A DNA stretch of 64,000 bases from Syngnathus acus (taxonomy: Eukaryota > Chordata > Actinopteri > Syngnathiformes > Syngnathidae), in assembly GCF_901709675.1 (NCBI RefSeq), contig NC_051096.1, positions 5,049,001 to 5,113,000 on the forward strand, given 5' to 3'. Made by a program: the position numbers and the translations under genes. Below are positions 26,001 to 44,865 of this stretch, piece after piece (the stretch's first letter is position 1; each line of letters begins with the position of its first letter). The notes beneath the pieces are model-generated. The model searched no databases. It had not been told where the DNA came from and saw nothing but the letters and a program-made list of their open reading frames with translations.

Positions 26001-29000
26001 CGATCTTGCGAATGTCCGGCGTTTCGGGCACCTCCGTCTTCAGGAAAGCCTCGTAGCGGGCGTAGTACTCGCCGTGGATCCGTACCAGCACCTCCTCCAG
26101 GTAAATGAGTTGATCGTCCCGGTCGTTGTCCACTTCCTCTTCCTCTTCGTCCTCCATGCTCTGGTCCTCCCCCATGGTCACTCCGGATTGCTCGCTATTC
26201 TGCGACTCGGTTTCGGGTTCCCTCCTGTCCGAGCAGCCGTTCCCCAGCTCGGGGAGGAGAACAGCCGAAGGTTCTGTCGATTCGGAACTTTGGACTTTAC
26301 TGTTCCCATCTTTTGTCTCATCGCCATTATCTTGCGAGGCTGCTTCGTGCTGGGATGTCTTTGCCTCGCTATCAGCGTCCGCCGAGGGCGGCTTTTCTCG
26401 AACGGACTCATTGTCGCTGTCACTGGAAAGGTCAAATTCCAGATTATTGGACTCGTCGTTTGGCGTTAAAGAGTTCGCACCGTCCTGTGCTTCACCTGTC
26501 CTGCTAATTCGCTCCTCTTTACTATTTTCCTGGCTTTCAGCCCCCTGAGTTTTTGTTGCTGCGGGCACCTCATCAGCCTCTAAACGTTTATCCGTCAATG
26601 CCTCATCTGGCACAGACGTGGCGGCATGTGTCCGTTCAATTGTCGGGGCGCTCGGAGAATAGCAGAGTGCCGCCGACCCCTCTTTTACCGACTTTTTCCT
26701 GAGGCCGTTGTTTTGCTCATCCGTCGCGGGAGTCTCGTCCGCTTCTGTGTTTTCTGCAGGACGACCTGGTGTGTTTCCTGCAGGCGAACATGGGAGAATT
26801 GGAACAACTGAATGAAAGCGCCAACATGTATTAGTGCTCGACTGGAAAAAAAAATGTGTTACCCTAGGCAAGAGTAATTCATATTAATTAAAATATAGTT
26901 GTGATGCTCAAAGAGAATCGAAAGTCAAAAAGAGGAGGCTGCGCTCTGTGTCCTCATTTAAACTGGATTGCATCCAAACAAAATAAACTAACGAGAGCTT
27001 TCCGGGACAACTGGCTTGTTAGCTCTTCGGGACTGTGCAGGGAACTGGAAACATATCCTTGAACACTGCACTAAAATGAATGTGCACTTCACTCATTGTG
27101 CGTCACAAGGACACACTTTCTTGAGAGAGAGACAAAAAAAAAAAAATCATGTACCTTTCTTGGCCATCAGAGCTTCTTGCGAGCCTGGCGGCGCGCTAAT
27201 GTCCCCGATGCCCTCGAAGTAGACGTACTTCTTCACAGTGATGAGGTTGGGCGCGAACTTCCACACGTCTTCACGGTCGTCGATGATGCACACCATCGAG
27301 TCCCCACAGGGGAAAAGATACCTGTTAGGATGATGAAGGACAAGCTTGTTGACATGACAATGTCCTCCACATTTGAAGAAGGCATGCATTTTCTTTCCCA
27401 CCTAAGATTCCCCGTCTTGGAGAAAGGGTCGATGCATTCATCTCTGGAAAGGATGCGATGGGAGAACAGCTTCGTTTCTGGGTCCAGAAAGCCTAAAAAA
27501 AAAAAAAAATAGCATTGTATGCTTTTTTTGAATTAAGCATTCGATTCAAAAAATTTCATAACCCCTCTTGCTTTCTTGATAGGAAATATACGGCAGCTGG
27601 AGACCCTGGCTGGACTCTCAACTCATCAGAGGTAGTACATTTCAATTCCAAATGCATTAAACATTCATCACATGGCTGCAAAACAGTGCCTTGATGCGGT
27701 TTCATACCGCACGGCGTGATGGAAGATTGCCACCTGAATAAAGGATGGCTTATATCACACCAGCTCAATTTAATCCAGCACTGAATCAGAATTCTGCTGA
27801 GCGGCCAGATTGGATTCTTTTTTCATAAGATGGTTTTCATGTATGAGTGTTTTATTTCACATTGCTGGAGGAAGAAATGAAAAATACACATCTTGATGTA
27901 CTTTATGCTTCCTGGTCGTACTCATATTGCAAGGTGAGCCTATAAATCACATCTTGAACACAATATATGGGCAGATAGCTCCCCCTTGTGGACACAAAAC
28001 AGAACTACAAATAGTACAATACAGGTTTTCCAGCACGATCCAAACGGCTAATCTGAGAGAGAAGTGTGAGTTACCCGCAATGGTGTGTGCATAAAGGCGG
28101 CTCCCAAACGTGAAGACGTGCAATTCATACAATTTGGCAATTTTCTCCAGGAATTCCTTGCAATGCGGCCGTAGTCGCGTGTGGAGCATCGGCTCTCCTC
28201 GCCCCAGCTGAAAGTGAAAAATACCCTGGAGGAAAAGACAATGAAAAATGCTCACTTTTAAATAATCTTGATATCTTGACAAGTGATATGTTCTGAAACG
28301 GACCTTGTTGGACATTTGCTGGCAGTGTTGATCGGTGGTGTGAATGAGCGTCTGGTCCAGATCCACCATCAGGACCAGCTTTTTGTTGCGGTGCAGCCGC
28401 TGCTGATCCTCTCGGCCTAACTGCTCTGCTTGCTGTTTCGAAAGAAAATGTTTTCAGAGGGTGAAATTATCTATGTAGTTATAAATCTTTTGAGGCTCTA
28501 TTAAATTACACTCGCTGGTTGTTACATTTACGCATACAAAAGAGGCTTTTCATGAGTCAAATATTAGAAAACATTGGTGCACTCCAAGGCAGTAGAAAAC
28601 AGCATCTCCGTCACACAGCTCACCTCTGAGCTGACCATCAACTCGGGTACGCTGTGCACCATGGAGATGGTTGCCGTGGAGATGGGAGTTTGCTGGTTTC
28701 CATTTATACTCTGCAGTCTGAGAGGGAGCGAGAGCGAGTTATGCTGCGTACTTGAGATCAGAAGAAAAGCAGCTTATAAAAAGATATTGCTTTATAAGAA
28801 ATTGCATTGATTTCTAGAAAAAAATGGCAAGAGGTAGCACAAATGATTCGTCACATTAGCCACCTCTAACTGTAACAGCGTTGCTTTTGGCGCCACCTAA
28901 GGGCGCTGTCTAAATATGGAGGAACCACATTCTTAACAGTTTTTTTTTACTAGATAAAAAGAAAATCACAATTCAACTAGTATACAACAAATTTGGGATA

Positions 29001-30415
29001 ATGATGGCTGCCATGCAAGGGAATGCCTGGCACCACAGGGGTCAAATTGAATTCAGTGCCTTGCTCAATGACTCTTCAACATGGTTACCAGAGCTGAGGA
29101 TTGAACCCGCATCCTTCAGGGTGACAGACAAGTGCTCTACCACTGAGCCACAGAGCCCTCTGCCTCTAGCAAGAGCATGTCTGGTCCATTATTGTGGCTC
29201 TATGATATCATGCGCTAGTTTAACAATCATCTCAATGACCACTGATAACAAGCAACATGTTTTTGCATGTCCTTACTGAGTCAGGTCCTTGCCACATTCA
29301 GCACACATGCCTTTCATCACAATCGGGTGGCTGCATCCTGCTATTCTGACAATGACGCCCCTGGTTGAATGGACAAGACAGCAGACAGTTAATTGTCACT
29401 TTTTTTTTTATCATTACTCAATTAAATCAATATATGGGAAGTCACATTAATTAAACTAGTTTTTTTTCCCACTCCTGTGACAGTAAAGAAAGAAAATGAA
29501 TTTGTAATAGTTGTAATGACAGATATTGAGAGATGTGTGACAGCAAACAAAAATAAAACATCACTCTCCAGGTCTAATAAAATCTAAATCACACAATTTA
29601 TTCAAATATTTATTATATTAATGCATCAAAGCCTCGACAAGCGCTCAAACATTCCACACACGCGGTATTGAAACACACTAAACAAGTCAAACGCCACTCA
29701 ACGACGCTTAACTTCCGCTATCAAAATAAGAGCATATCGCGTTTCTTTTTTTAAACTCAAACGCTTCTATTCACATGTCAACAGTTGTTCAATGCTTGGA
29801 CAACTATTTAGAGTACTAATATTTTCTCAAACATATTATTAACACAAGTATTTCAAGACTGTAGTGTCGTCAAAGACCTTTGCGAAACTAAAGCAACTTT
29901 ACTTCGGTAGTCCACCCTCAAATCAAAACACTGACGTTTGATTAGCTTGATCGTGTGTTTAGATTCGGCTACCAAAACAAGCTAGCCTCCACGTTAGCGT
30001 CCATGCTGTAGCGGAGTTAGGTCATTAACCAGCAAGCATAACACAGATACTCGGTTAATAAATAGGTTATTACGGTTGCAAATAAAAGCAAGAAAGACTT
30101 CCAACAAGTAACTCACCCAGGAGGTATAACCTGTCCAAGTTGACAGCACAGCTCCTTGACGACCCCCGCGCGGTCCGACTTCACCTTCCTCTCGGGCAGC
30201 CTGGGTGTCTCTGCCCCCTTCTCCGCGGGTATGGGGACGCAGAGCGCTAACACCGAGTCCACGTTAACATGAGACCCCGGCTTGACTTTCCACTCCAACA
30301 AGCGACAGGGGAGTGTCCCTATCGTGCAACAGATATCCGACACTTGCACCGCGGGGCCCAGCGTTGATGCACCAACCCCGCCGCCGCCGCCAGAATCAGC
30401 GGTCGGATCCTCCAT
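14048..30415 (-). CDS. ctdp1: RNA polymerase II CTD phosphatase FCP1
   Basis: This nuclear serine phosphatase dephosphorylates the RPB1 C-terminal domain so that the polymerase can be reused; it binds TFIIF. There are thirteen coding exons: 30117-30415, 29277-29360, 28624-28717, 28304-28432, 28075-28225, 27402-27492, 27155-27321, 25809-26777, 25078-25219, 24785-24991, 23940-24093, 20532-20743 and 14048-14192. They sum to 2844 nt with every phase consistent, giving 947 aa (human about 961). The catalytic DLDQT is near residue 183, followed by HTRLRPHC and FTFGSRLYAHTIAG. Later come IIDDRED and an acidic run (EDEEEEEVD). A BRCT domain lies near 595-695 (VFSGLYPTN, HVVNPDWLW). A conserved SMSETMPLYTLCKEDLESMD block follows. 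The tail EADEMAAALEAELNDFM is the TFIIF-binding end. The mini-intron 24992-25077 is inferred from a frame change between two conserved segments. Introns 11 and 12 are large (3.2 and 6.3 kb); most others are below 700 bp. The gene is divergent from adck5. Confidence 0.97.
14193..20531 (-). other. ctdp1 intron 12 (6.3 kb)
   Basis: This lies between the penultimate exon (VDDILGE... in 20532-20743) and the last exon. It contains the short MITE at 16527-16696 and several simple tracts (TATA near 14418, G run near 19101). No additional exon, tRNA or protein-like frame was recognised. Confidence 0.7.
16527..16696. mobile_element. Short palindromic MITE, TA target site
   Basis: The ends CCGTAATTTTCGGACTATA and its reverse complement form terminal inverted repeats. 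TA flanks both sides (16525-16526 and 16697-16698), as for Tc1/mariner-type insertion. Internal motifs ATAAGTCGC recur in both orientations. It is 170 bp with no coding capacity, related at the ends to the 46685-47090 and 62982-63367 elements but shorter and of a different subfamily. Confidence 0.75.
20744..23939 (-). other. ctdp1 intron 11 (3.2 kb)
   Basis: A SINE-like fragment is visible near 20930-21020 (CGATCGATTCCC followed by GACTGGTGACCGGTTC). The part from about 22650 to 23880 is rich in TAATTA/ATTA-type motifs and lacks obvious repeats. It could be conserved noncoding DNA, which cannot be tested here. No exon was recognised. Confidence 0.5.
29030..29160 (-). repeat. tRNA-derived SINE fragment in ctdp1 intron 2
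   Basis: On the minus strand there is an A box (TGGCTCAGTGGTAGAGC) and, about 35 bp on, a B box (GGGTTCAATCC). These are followed by a body containing GAGCAAGGCACTGAA, a sequence typical of fish tRNA-derived SINEs. It lies in the same orientation as ctdp1. No intact tRNA fold is expected. Confidence 0.65.
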
Positions 30416-31117
30416 CTGCGAAAAAATAAAAATGAAAAATCCCTTGGAACGTTCTGTTTAAAGAGTATCCACTACAACGCAGGGATCATTAAAAAGCACC
30501 CAAACACTAGCTTCCATGTGAATTAAATCAGCAGCGGTGGGTTTTAAACCCGCTAGCTTCGACAGTCAGCTTCGTTCACTCTTCCCGCCCGTAAACAGGA
30601 AGTGGCAACACTGCAGACACGCAGGTCCCGATGACGCTTTCCGGTATAGATGACAAAAATAATAAAAAATGAAAATATATACTTGTATGAATAAACATTT
30701 TCTTGTGTGCCCTCTTTTCTCCATTTATAATAAATGTAATATTTTATTGTATATTTTAAAACTCTCAAGTTGAAATATTGCTCGACATGTATAATTTGCT
30801 TAAACCTGCAGCTGTATTATTGGCGTACATAATCGTTGCAGGTCATATAACATTAAAATTACTTTATTATAATAAATATAACCTATAAAAGTACGGTAGA
30901 CAATAATTAATTATTGCCTTGCAAAAGCGGAAATACGTCGGACTGATTCCCTCGATTTCTCTGAACTCTTTGTTCGCGTTTAACCAATAGCATGCCTGCT
31001 GTGGAAAACGTAGTTCGAGGCTGCTCAGGCGAATGTCACCAGTACGGTTATTTGATGCAAAGAAAGTAACTTTGGATTCAATTAATCCGGACACCGTGCT
31101 GGACCTACTCAGGAAGC
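30416..31117. promoter_or_regulatory. Shared divergent promoter region of ctdp1 and adck5
   Basis: The ctdp1 ATG (minus, 30415) and the proposed adck5 ATG (plus, 31118) are 702 bp apart and point away from each other, so both 5' UTRs and promoters must lie here unless an upstream exon exists. The stretch has no TATA box at an obvious position. A CCAAT-like motif (minus-strand ATTGG, plus CCAAT) occurs near 30984. The promoter role is inferred from position. Confidence 0.5.
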
Positions 31118-34100
31118 ATGACGAGGAAGATCCAGGGCGCTGTATGTTGTCCATATTTAGTTTTAAATAAGTTGTACCCAAATATTTCTGCATTGTTAGC
31201 TCGTATTAGCCAGTGGATTAGACGTGGCTAAGGGTAGTGTCATGCAACTAAAAGTGAAAATCTGCTAATTTGCACATAAAGAGTTGTTTATTTTTTTGCG
31301 TAGATGCACGTCTTACTATTTTCAGCTACGTTGTCATTATAAACAAATAACCGCTATGTGTATTAAATAAACCATAGAAGAAGTCGTTTTGCATCTATTC
31401 GTGACTTGGATTTTGACGCTGTCAGGGATCTGACAGCTCTGCATCAATTGGAGACACTGTGTCCCTCACATGCAGACATCCAAAACAAAAACAGCGTGTC
31501 CTGGGTTGGACACGTTGGCCTTGGGTTACTCTGCCCGCCTTTTGCCCTCGCAACACACACATAATAAATCTTTAGCATGTTTTACTAAAGGCGTGGGTGT
31601 GCAATCCCCTATTTGTGTAATTATCTTATCTCTTTATAAAGGGACAACATTGCAAAATAGTCAGTGTACAGCTTGTTTAAAAGTGCACATTTTATGTGGT
31701 CTGATGATTTACATAGAGGTTAGGAGTCAATGTGTGTGATTCATTCATCTTAGCAGATTCTTGATTAAAGATTTTCCATTTGGGCTGCTCCGTTTAAAGT
31801 CCAGCCATGCTTCCTGGTCACGTGATTTTCATGTGTTTTCCATTTAATTTTGATCTCTGCTTCCCCACTAGTGCAAGTTATGCTTGCATCATGTCACTTT
31901 TCTCCAAAGAAATCCTGGCTCATCAATCCAGTGCTCCAGAAGCTTCAGTACACTCAGGTACGAAACATGAGCAAGACTTTTACCATTAAAAATGACGATC
32001 CAAAATTGATCATTTGATTTATTTTAGGGAAGGAAGGAGGAGGGGTTTATTATGGAAGACTCTGGCCACCGTCGCTGTTAGCGTGCCGGTGGCAGCTGGC
32101 GTGCGATACGCCGTTTCGGACCAAAGAGAGCAGCGGAAGATGAGGATAGTGACTGAAGGATTTGTTCGGTTCTGCAGGTGTGGGAAAGTCTTTGTATGCA
32201 AACACTCAGGTCATAACATTAGGTACACCAGTGCAGAAAACATTACCTTTGTTATCGTAGCTGGGAGTAGAACTGCAGCATATCGTAGTGACGGCTGTTT
32301 CTAATATGTTGCCCCTCTCATGTCGCTAGAAATCATCAATAAAAAAAATAAAAAGTGTTGTTTCTAAAATATTTTTCATGTTTTAGGTCCCTCTCTGTGG
32401 GACTTGTGATATCAGTGGACTACTGGTGGACCGCCAATGTGGCTCTTCGGGGTCTGGATGAGGTAAGTTGATGTCATATAAAAGCCACTGGCAGAGCTAG
32501 GATTGTTTTTCTTGGGGTATAACAAACCCCAGAAAATTCCCAAAAGTCAATTATTTGGCCTGGCACCTGGGAAGTCCAACCATATTTCAGAAGGAGGCAG
32601 TGCCCCTGCAGCCCCCCCTTCTAGCTCTGCCAGTGGATACTAGGCATTTTTATTTTGACCTCTAAAATAAGAACATTCTCCAACTAAGCCACCAAACTAC
32701 GCCTGTATGTCAAAAGTCCTCTGCTTTGACAGTGATGTCTTACTTGCTAGAGCAGCCCATCCTACACGTCGGCGATGTCAGCTTGCCACCAAAGAGCAGC
32801 GGAGAGCATGGTGGAGGGCGCCATCAAGAACGGCGGCATATACATCAAACTGGGTCAAGGTCTGTGTTCCTTCAACCACCTCCTGCCGCCCGAGTACGTC
32901 CGCACCCTGCAGGTCCTGGAGGACCGAGCCTTGAACAGGAGATACAAAGAGGTGAGGAGAGCCAAAATAAGAGTCACACAAAGAGGACGTGATGAGATTT
33001 CTCAGGTTTTATTGTTCAGGTTGATGCGCTTTTCCAAGAAGACTTCAACAAAAGCCCACAGGAAATTTTTAAAACTTTCGATTACGAGCCCATCGCCGCC
33101 GCCAGCTTGGCTCAAGTTCACAAGGCGGAACTGATGGACGGAACATCCGTCGCTGTGAAGGTGAGCGCCGATGAACGTTACTTCTGGAAGCGACGAGTCC
33201 CGTCAACGTAATTGCACAACCTCAGGTGCAGTACATTGACCTCAGGGACCGCTTTGACGGCGACATCAGGACATTGGAGATCCTGCTGGATATTGTCAAG
33301 TTCATGCACCCCAGCTTTGGATTCCGATGGGTCCTCAAGGTCAAAATGGGCTGACCCAATTTGTTCTCTTTAATGATGTAGAAACTATTCTGAATAATGT
33401 GCCTTCACTGTCCATGTAGGACCTGAAGGGGACTCTGGCCCAAGAGCTGGACTTCGAGAACGAGGCCAGGAACGCTGAGAGGTGTGCCGCTCAGCTCAAA
33501 CACTTCAAATTTATCGTGGTGCCCAAAGTGTACTGGGAGCAAACCAGTAAGGTGAGTTGAAGCGCTCTGGAGATAACGAAAACCTATTTATTAAAAAGCA
33601 CCTTCTTCGTTTTTCATTTCAAGAGGGTTTTGACTGCAGAGTTTTGCAACGGTTGCAAGATCAACAACGTAGAAGAAATTAAAAGACAAGGACTGAGCTT
33701 GAAAGATGTAAGGTTTGGAATTTTGTCTCATGTAGAAGTCTAAAACAGTTGCCTTCAATAAAACGGCACTTCACAGACAGCAGATAAGCTGATCCGAGCA
33801 TTTGCCGAACAAATCTTTTACACGGGTTTCATCCATGCTGATCCTCACCCTGGAAATGGTGAGTCATCAAAATATCATTTGAACTATATCAGTCAAATAA
33901 AAATGCATTTGTAGAAACTTTCTACTCTCATTAAACTTCTCGATTTGAGGATATGCTTTTTTTTTTCCTCCAGTTCTAGTGAGGCGAGGTCCCGATAACA
34001 AGGTGGAGTTGGTACTTTTGGATCACGGCTTGTACGAACATCTCAGCCAACAGTAAGCGCCGCATTCTTCGAATGATTATCATTTTTTTTTCTCCATTAA

Positions 34101-36185
34101 TTTGTTCCATAATATCTGCTCACCTTTTAGTGACCGAGTGGCCCTATGTAAGCTCTGGAGGTCAATAGTCCTGCGAGACGAGGCAGCGATGGAAATCTAC
34201 TCAAATGCCTTAGGGGTCAAAGGTAAGGTCAACAAACCCTTTAAAAAATATATATCATCGGTTTAAAGTCCGCTTTCCAGGCGCCGCTGGGTTGGACTGG
34301 GTTCTCTATGGCTTTCTTCCACCGGGAACGGTCCATGGCCATCTCGTGGTTGATGCCGAGTGCCTTCAGGTCGGCTGCCACGCTCGTCTGCCAGGTCTTT
34401 TTAGGTCGGCCACTGGGTCTTGTTCCCTCTACGTTAACTTTCTTCACCCAGTCGTTCTCGTCCTTCCTCACTACATGTCCGTACCATCGCAGTCTGCCTC
34501 TCCTCACCACATCCACTATGGCCTCCACTCCCATCTTCTTTCTCAGCTCTGCACTGGTCTTTTCCTCCCTCATTGACACACCACACATCCATCTGATCAT
34601 CCTCATTTCTGCTCTGTTTAGTTTGTCTTCGTGTTCTGTTTTCAGGGCCCATGCCTCACATCCGTACGTCATACTACTTCTGACGCAGGCTGAGTACACT
34701 TGGCCTCTCATCTTCAGGGATGGGGCCTTAGATGTTAAGAAGGGCATGAGTTCCCTGAATTTCTTCCACCCGCTTCTCACCCTGGTGGTCACTGCTTGGT
34801 CCACCCCCCCATCAGCGTTAAGCATGTCTCCAAGGTAGCAGAAGCTGTTGGACATCTCCTGGTCCACCACGAGCCCCTCTTGCTCAGCTGGGTCTGCTTG
34901 GGCGACTTCTCCCCTGCACCGTTTGCATTGGAAGATCTCACTTGCAGCTAGTAGGCTGCTCTTTATTCCGCTGCATCTTCGGTGTACCCATCTCTGACAA
35001 CCCTTGCACCGGATAGATTTAGCTTGCACTCCCTTCCCCCAAACTCCACATGGCCATGCTCCTGACTGCGATATCACTCCCAGGCCAGCACCACCGACCA
35101 TGACCTTTGATTTTGCCGCATTTCACTTCCAGGCATGTCTTCCAGGCCGCTAGCTTCCTAGCTAGGTCTTCTCGACTGTGAGCCATCAATACCAGGTCAT
35201 CCGCGTAGAGCAGCTCCCATGGTAGTCCACCCCTCACTTCCCTCGATACCACATCCATCACGATAGCAAACAGTAACGGGCTGAGCACTGATCCCTGGTG
35301 CACCCCTACCCTTACTTCAAACCCATGACTGTCGCCAACTCCTGTTCTAACAGCTGTGCAGGCTCTGCAGTAGAGAGCCATCACAGCCTTAACCAGTCCC
35401 TCTTCCACGCCCGACTTCCTTCGGGACCACCTCACCACCTCCCTTGGCACCCTGTCGAACGCTTTTTCCAGGTCAACAAAAGCGAAGTACAACCTCTTCT
35501 GGTGTTTCTCTTGCATCTGTCGGATGACAAAAATTGCATCTTAAAAAAATATATAATAATAATCTCACCTGTGCAGAGTACTTCCTCTTCTGCGAGATGC
35601 TGCTGCAACGGCCCATCAACATGCACGAGTTACGCCTGTCCAACGTCTTGAGTAAAGAGGAGACGGCCTACATGCGGCGGATGGCCGTGCACCGCTTCAA
35701 CAGCATCATGCAGGTGCTCAAGGCCATGCCCCGCCCCATGCTGCTGGTCTTCCGCAACATCAACACCGTCAGGAGCATCGTCATCACCTTGGGAGCGCCC
35801 GTCGACCGCTACTTCGTCATGGCCAAGAGGTTGGTATCGAAATGTGCTGATGTCACTTTTTTTTTAATATTACCAGTGTGATGATGTTAATTTGGGTGTC
35901 AGCGCGGTACGATGCTGGGGGAAGATCCAGGCAGAGAGGACCAGTATGCTGCACAGATTCTGGATTGTCCGCTGGTTGTGGACCAGATGGGAGGATCTCA
36001 AGTTTGAGCTCGCTTTAAGGTTAGCTTTGGATTTTTTTTTTTTTCTCTTACGTGACCACTAACAGCGAGTCATCTGTTTCAGATCAGAGATGGCAATGAT
36101 GAGTATGACCCGCTCACTGGTCAACCTGCTGAGCTACTTGGGTCTCATCTCTCTGGATTCCGACATGTACGATTACCTGAGATAG
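31118..36185 (+). CDS. adck5: UbiB/ADCK-family mitochondrial kinase-like protein
   Basis: A member of the atypical UbiB kinase-like family (ADCK/COQ8 relatives), expected in mitochondria; the substrate is not established. There are fifteen exons: 31118-31141, 31872-31957, 32028-32177, 32387-32462, 32751-32951, 33020-33160, 33226-33339, 33420-33551, 33624-33707, 33777-33858, 33974-34052, 34131-34222, 35577-35829, 35903-36019 and 36083-36185. They total 1734 nt, 577 aa (human about 580). The UbiB hallmarks are present: KLGQG (K145), the Ala-rich loop AAAS (205-208), VAVK (K226), HADPHPGN (356-363) and LLDHGLY (D380, DHG instead of DFG). A presequence-like RSFSTLREGRRR precedes a probable membrane segment ([15 protein letters not shown]). 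The first two exons are the weakest part. The 24-nt first exon is chosen because its ATG runs in frame to a donor (GCT|GTATGT) that fits the next acceptor. The intron after exon 12 is swollen by a LINE. The gene converges with cpsf1. Confidence 0.93.
32485..32636. mobile_element. 152-bp MITE in adck5 intron 4
   Basis: Perfect 16-bp terminal inverted repeats, CCACTGGCAGAGCTAG and CTAGCTCTGCCAGTGG, bound the element. It is noncoding and no clear target-site duplication is visible, so the superfamily is unassigned. It fills most of the intron between adck5 exons ending at 32462 and starting at 32751. Confidence 0.7.
34255..35540 (-). mobile_element. 5'-truncated, frameshifted LINE (non-LTR reverse transcriptase)
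   Basis: On the minus strand, 35019-35516 encodes reverse-transcriptase motifs [23 protein letters not shown] and [14 protein letters not shown] second frame, 34241-35101, encodes a cysteine-rich knuckle ([12 protein letters not shown]) and the usual C-terminal region ([22 protein letters not shown]). The frames differ by one, so the ORF is broken by a frameshift near 35100. The endonuclease and the RT N-terminus are missing. Near-identical flanks TTAAAAAATATATA (34241-34254) and TTAAAAAAATATATA (35541-35555) look like a target-site duplication. The element lies in an adck5 intron in antisense orientation. Clade not assigned. Confidence 0.88.
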
Positions 36186-36882
36186 CGCTCGGCTCTCCAA
36201 GCTCACGGCGGCGACTTTCTCCTTAAAAAGCTACGCACGGGACTTTTCGCCTCGAAGCCGCTCCAGAAAGCTTGCCGGGCTCTCCGATCACTGTGGGAAG
36301 AGTGGGAGGGCTGTAATATGCTGAAGAAGCTAATGTCCTTTTAAAGAAAGTGTTTTGGATGATTTGAAAATCATAATGTAATGGTTTTATCACATTTAAA
36401 AAAAAATATATAGTAACATTCAATTTTGAAGGTTTTAAGCTGCTATTTTTAAAATAAATAGCTGCCATGACTGTTTGGAAGCAGCTTTATTATCTAGTGA
36501 TTTGCATGTTAGGCAATGTGTGGTGTTTAAAATGAATAATTTCTGCTTGATCTATTATGAATGTTGGAATGTGTCACTTTGTAATTTAACATGTGCACAA
36601 GGACAATTTTCTGCTTGCAATTAGGGTCCAGTTTAAAGCAACAACCAAAACTTTCAAGTTTAAGAATAAATGATCCTACCTCATTTTTTCACCCATTGTC
36701 ATGATTTAACCTACAAAACAAACAAACTAAAAGAGACTTTTTTTTTTGTGTACGACTTTTACTGACTTTTTTTTTTTTTAAACAAAAATTAATCTGCAAC
36801 CACTAGAAAAACAAACATAATTGAGCTTTCTCCATTGGGTATAAAATGTCATCGCGTTGGATAAAAAGTGGGACTGTAGCTC
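36186..36882. other. Convergent 3' ends of adck5 and cpsf1
   Basis: 697 bp separate the two stop codons. Plus-strand AATAAA signals at 36453-36458 and 36665-36670 could terminate adck5. A minus-strand AATAAA (TTTATT near 36487) is the only canonical candidate for cpsf1, which would make the 3' UTRs overlap. T runs occur at 36738-36779. Confidence 0.5.
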
Positions 36883-44088
<7,206 letters not shown>

Positions 44089-44580
44089 GGCGGCAGGCTG
44101 CCCTCTGCGTCTGGAAAGTCATATTCAAACATTAAAATCTTACAATTTATGTATGATTGTTAAAGTTTGTCCACGAGAACTTGAGATAAGAGACAGGACA
44201 CACATCAACACACAATCCGTGAATAATTCATTGTCTTCAATGAGCCTAATGAGCATGTTTATGAATAACAAACCCCTGCGCTAACTTTATTTAACGCAGT
44301 TAAAAAACAAAGCACTTGACTCTAATGAATGACCCTGTCTTGAGGATGCTACGGGTTTAATCGCTGATTATTCTAACTCGGTTAACACTTGATCCCAGCG
44401 AGCACCCCATTTTGTTGGCGTATGTGTGTTTTGTTGGTTCGAAGCGTGGTGTTCATAAAATATTGTAAATAAATAAATGTCAGTGGCACGTAGCATCGCA
44501 GGTTGCCATAGCTAGCATAAATCCGCCTCTGCAGCTCTCGACTATTTTAATTTATTTAGGAAGAGAAATCGTAAACGTAC

Positions 44581-44640
44581 CTATATCGAACACACTACGA
44601 GAATGAAGAAGGTCGTTGGCTTCCTTTTTCATTGGGCATA
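44581..44640 (-). other. Probable 5' untranslated exon of cpsf1
   Basis: A minus-strand donor GATATAG|GTACGT at 44581/44580 can splice to the acceptor CTTTCCAG before 44110, which leaves 22 nt of 5' UTR before the cpsf1 ATG. The 5' limit is arbitrary. Confidence 0.45.
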
Positions 44641-44796
44641 TCGTTTTTAGAAAGGTTGATTGTAATGTAAAGACCACAAGATTATTTCCTTATGCTACAA
44701 TGCTGCCGCCTCTGTCGTCTTCTTCTTTTGCGTTCCTGGCTGCTCAAAATACGCTGTACTGTCCCTAGCGTTCATCTTTATAACTACAACTATTAC

Positions 44797-44797
<1 letters not shown>

Positions 44798-44864
<67 letters not shown>
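44798..44864. repeat. (TAA)n microsatellite
   Basis: About 22 uninterrupted TAA units, roughly 220 bp upstream of the proposed cpsf1 first exon; likely length-polymorphic. Confidence 0.95.

Positions 44865-44865
<1 letters not shown>

Noticed and set aside
26074-26548. Plus-strand open frames over the large ctdp1 exon
   Set aside because: Ser/Leu-rich mirrors of the acidic linker of CTDP1; no independent evidence.
32014-32304. Reading adck5 exon 3 as a single-exon ORF starting at ATG 32014
   Set aside because: That ATG is upstream of the acceptor (TATTTTAG at 32027) in intron sequence; the exon joins an upstream exon in phase 2.
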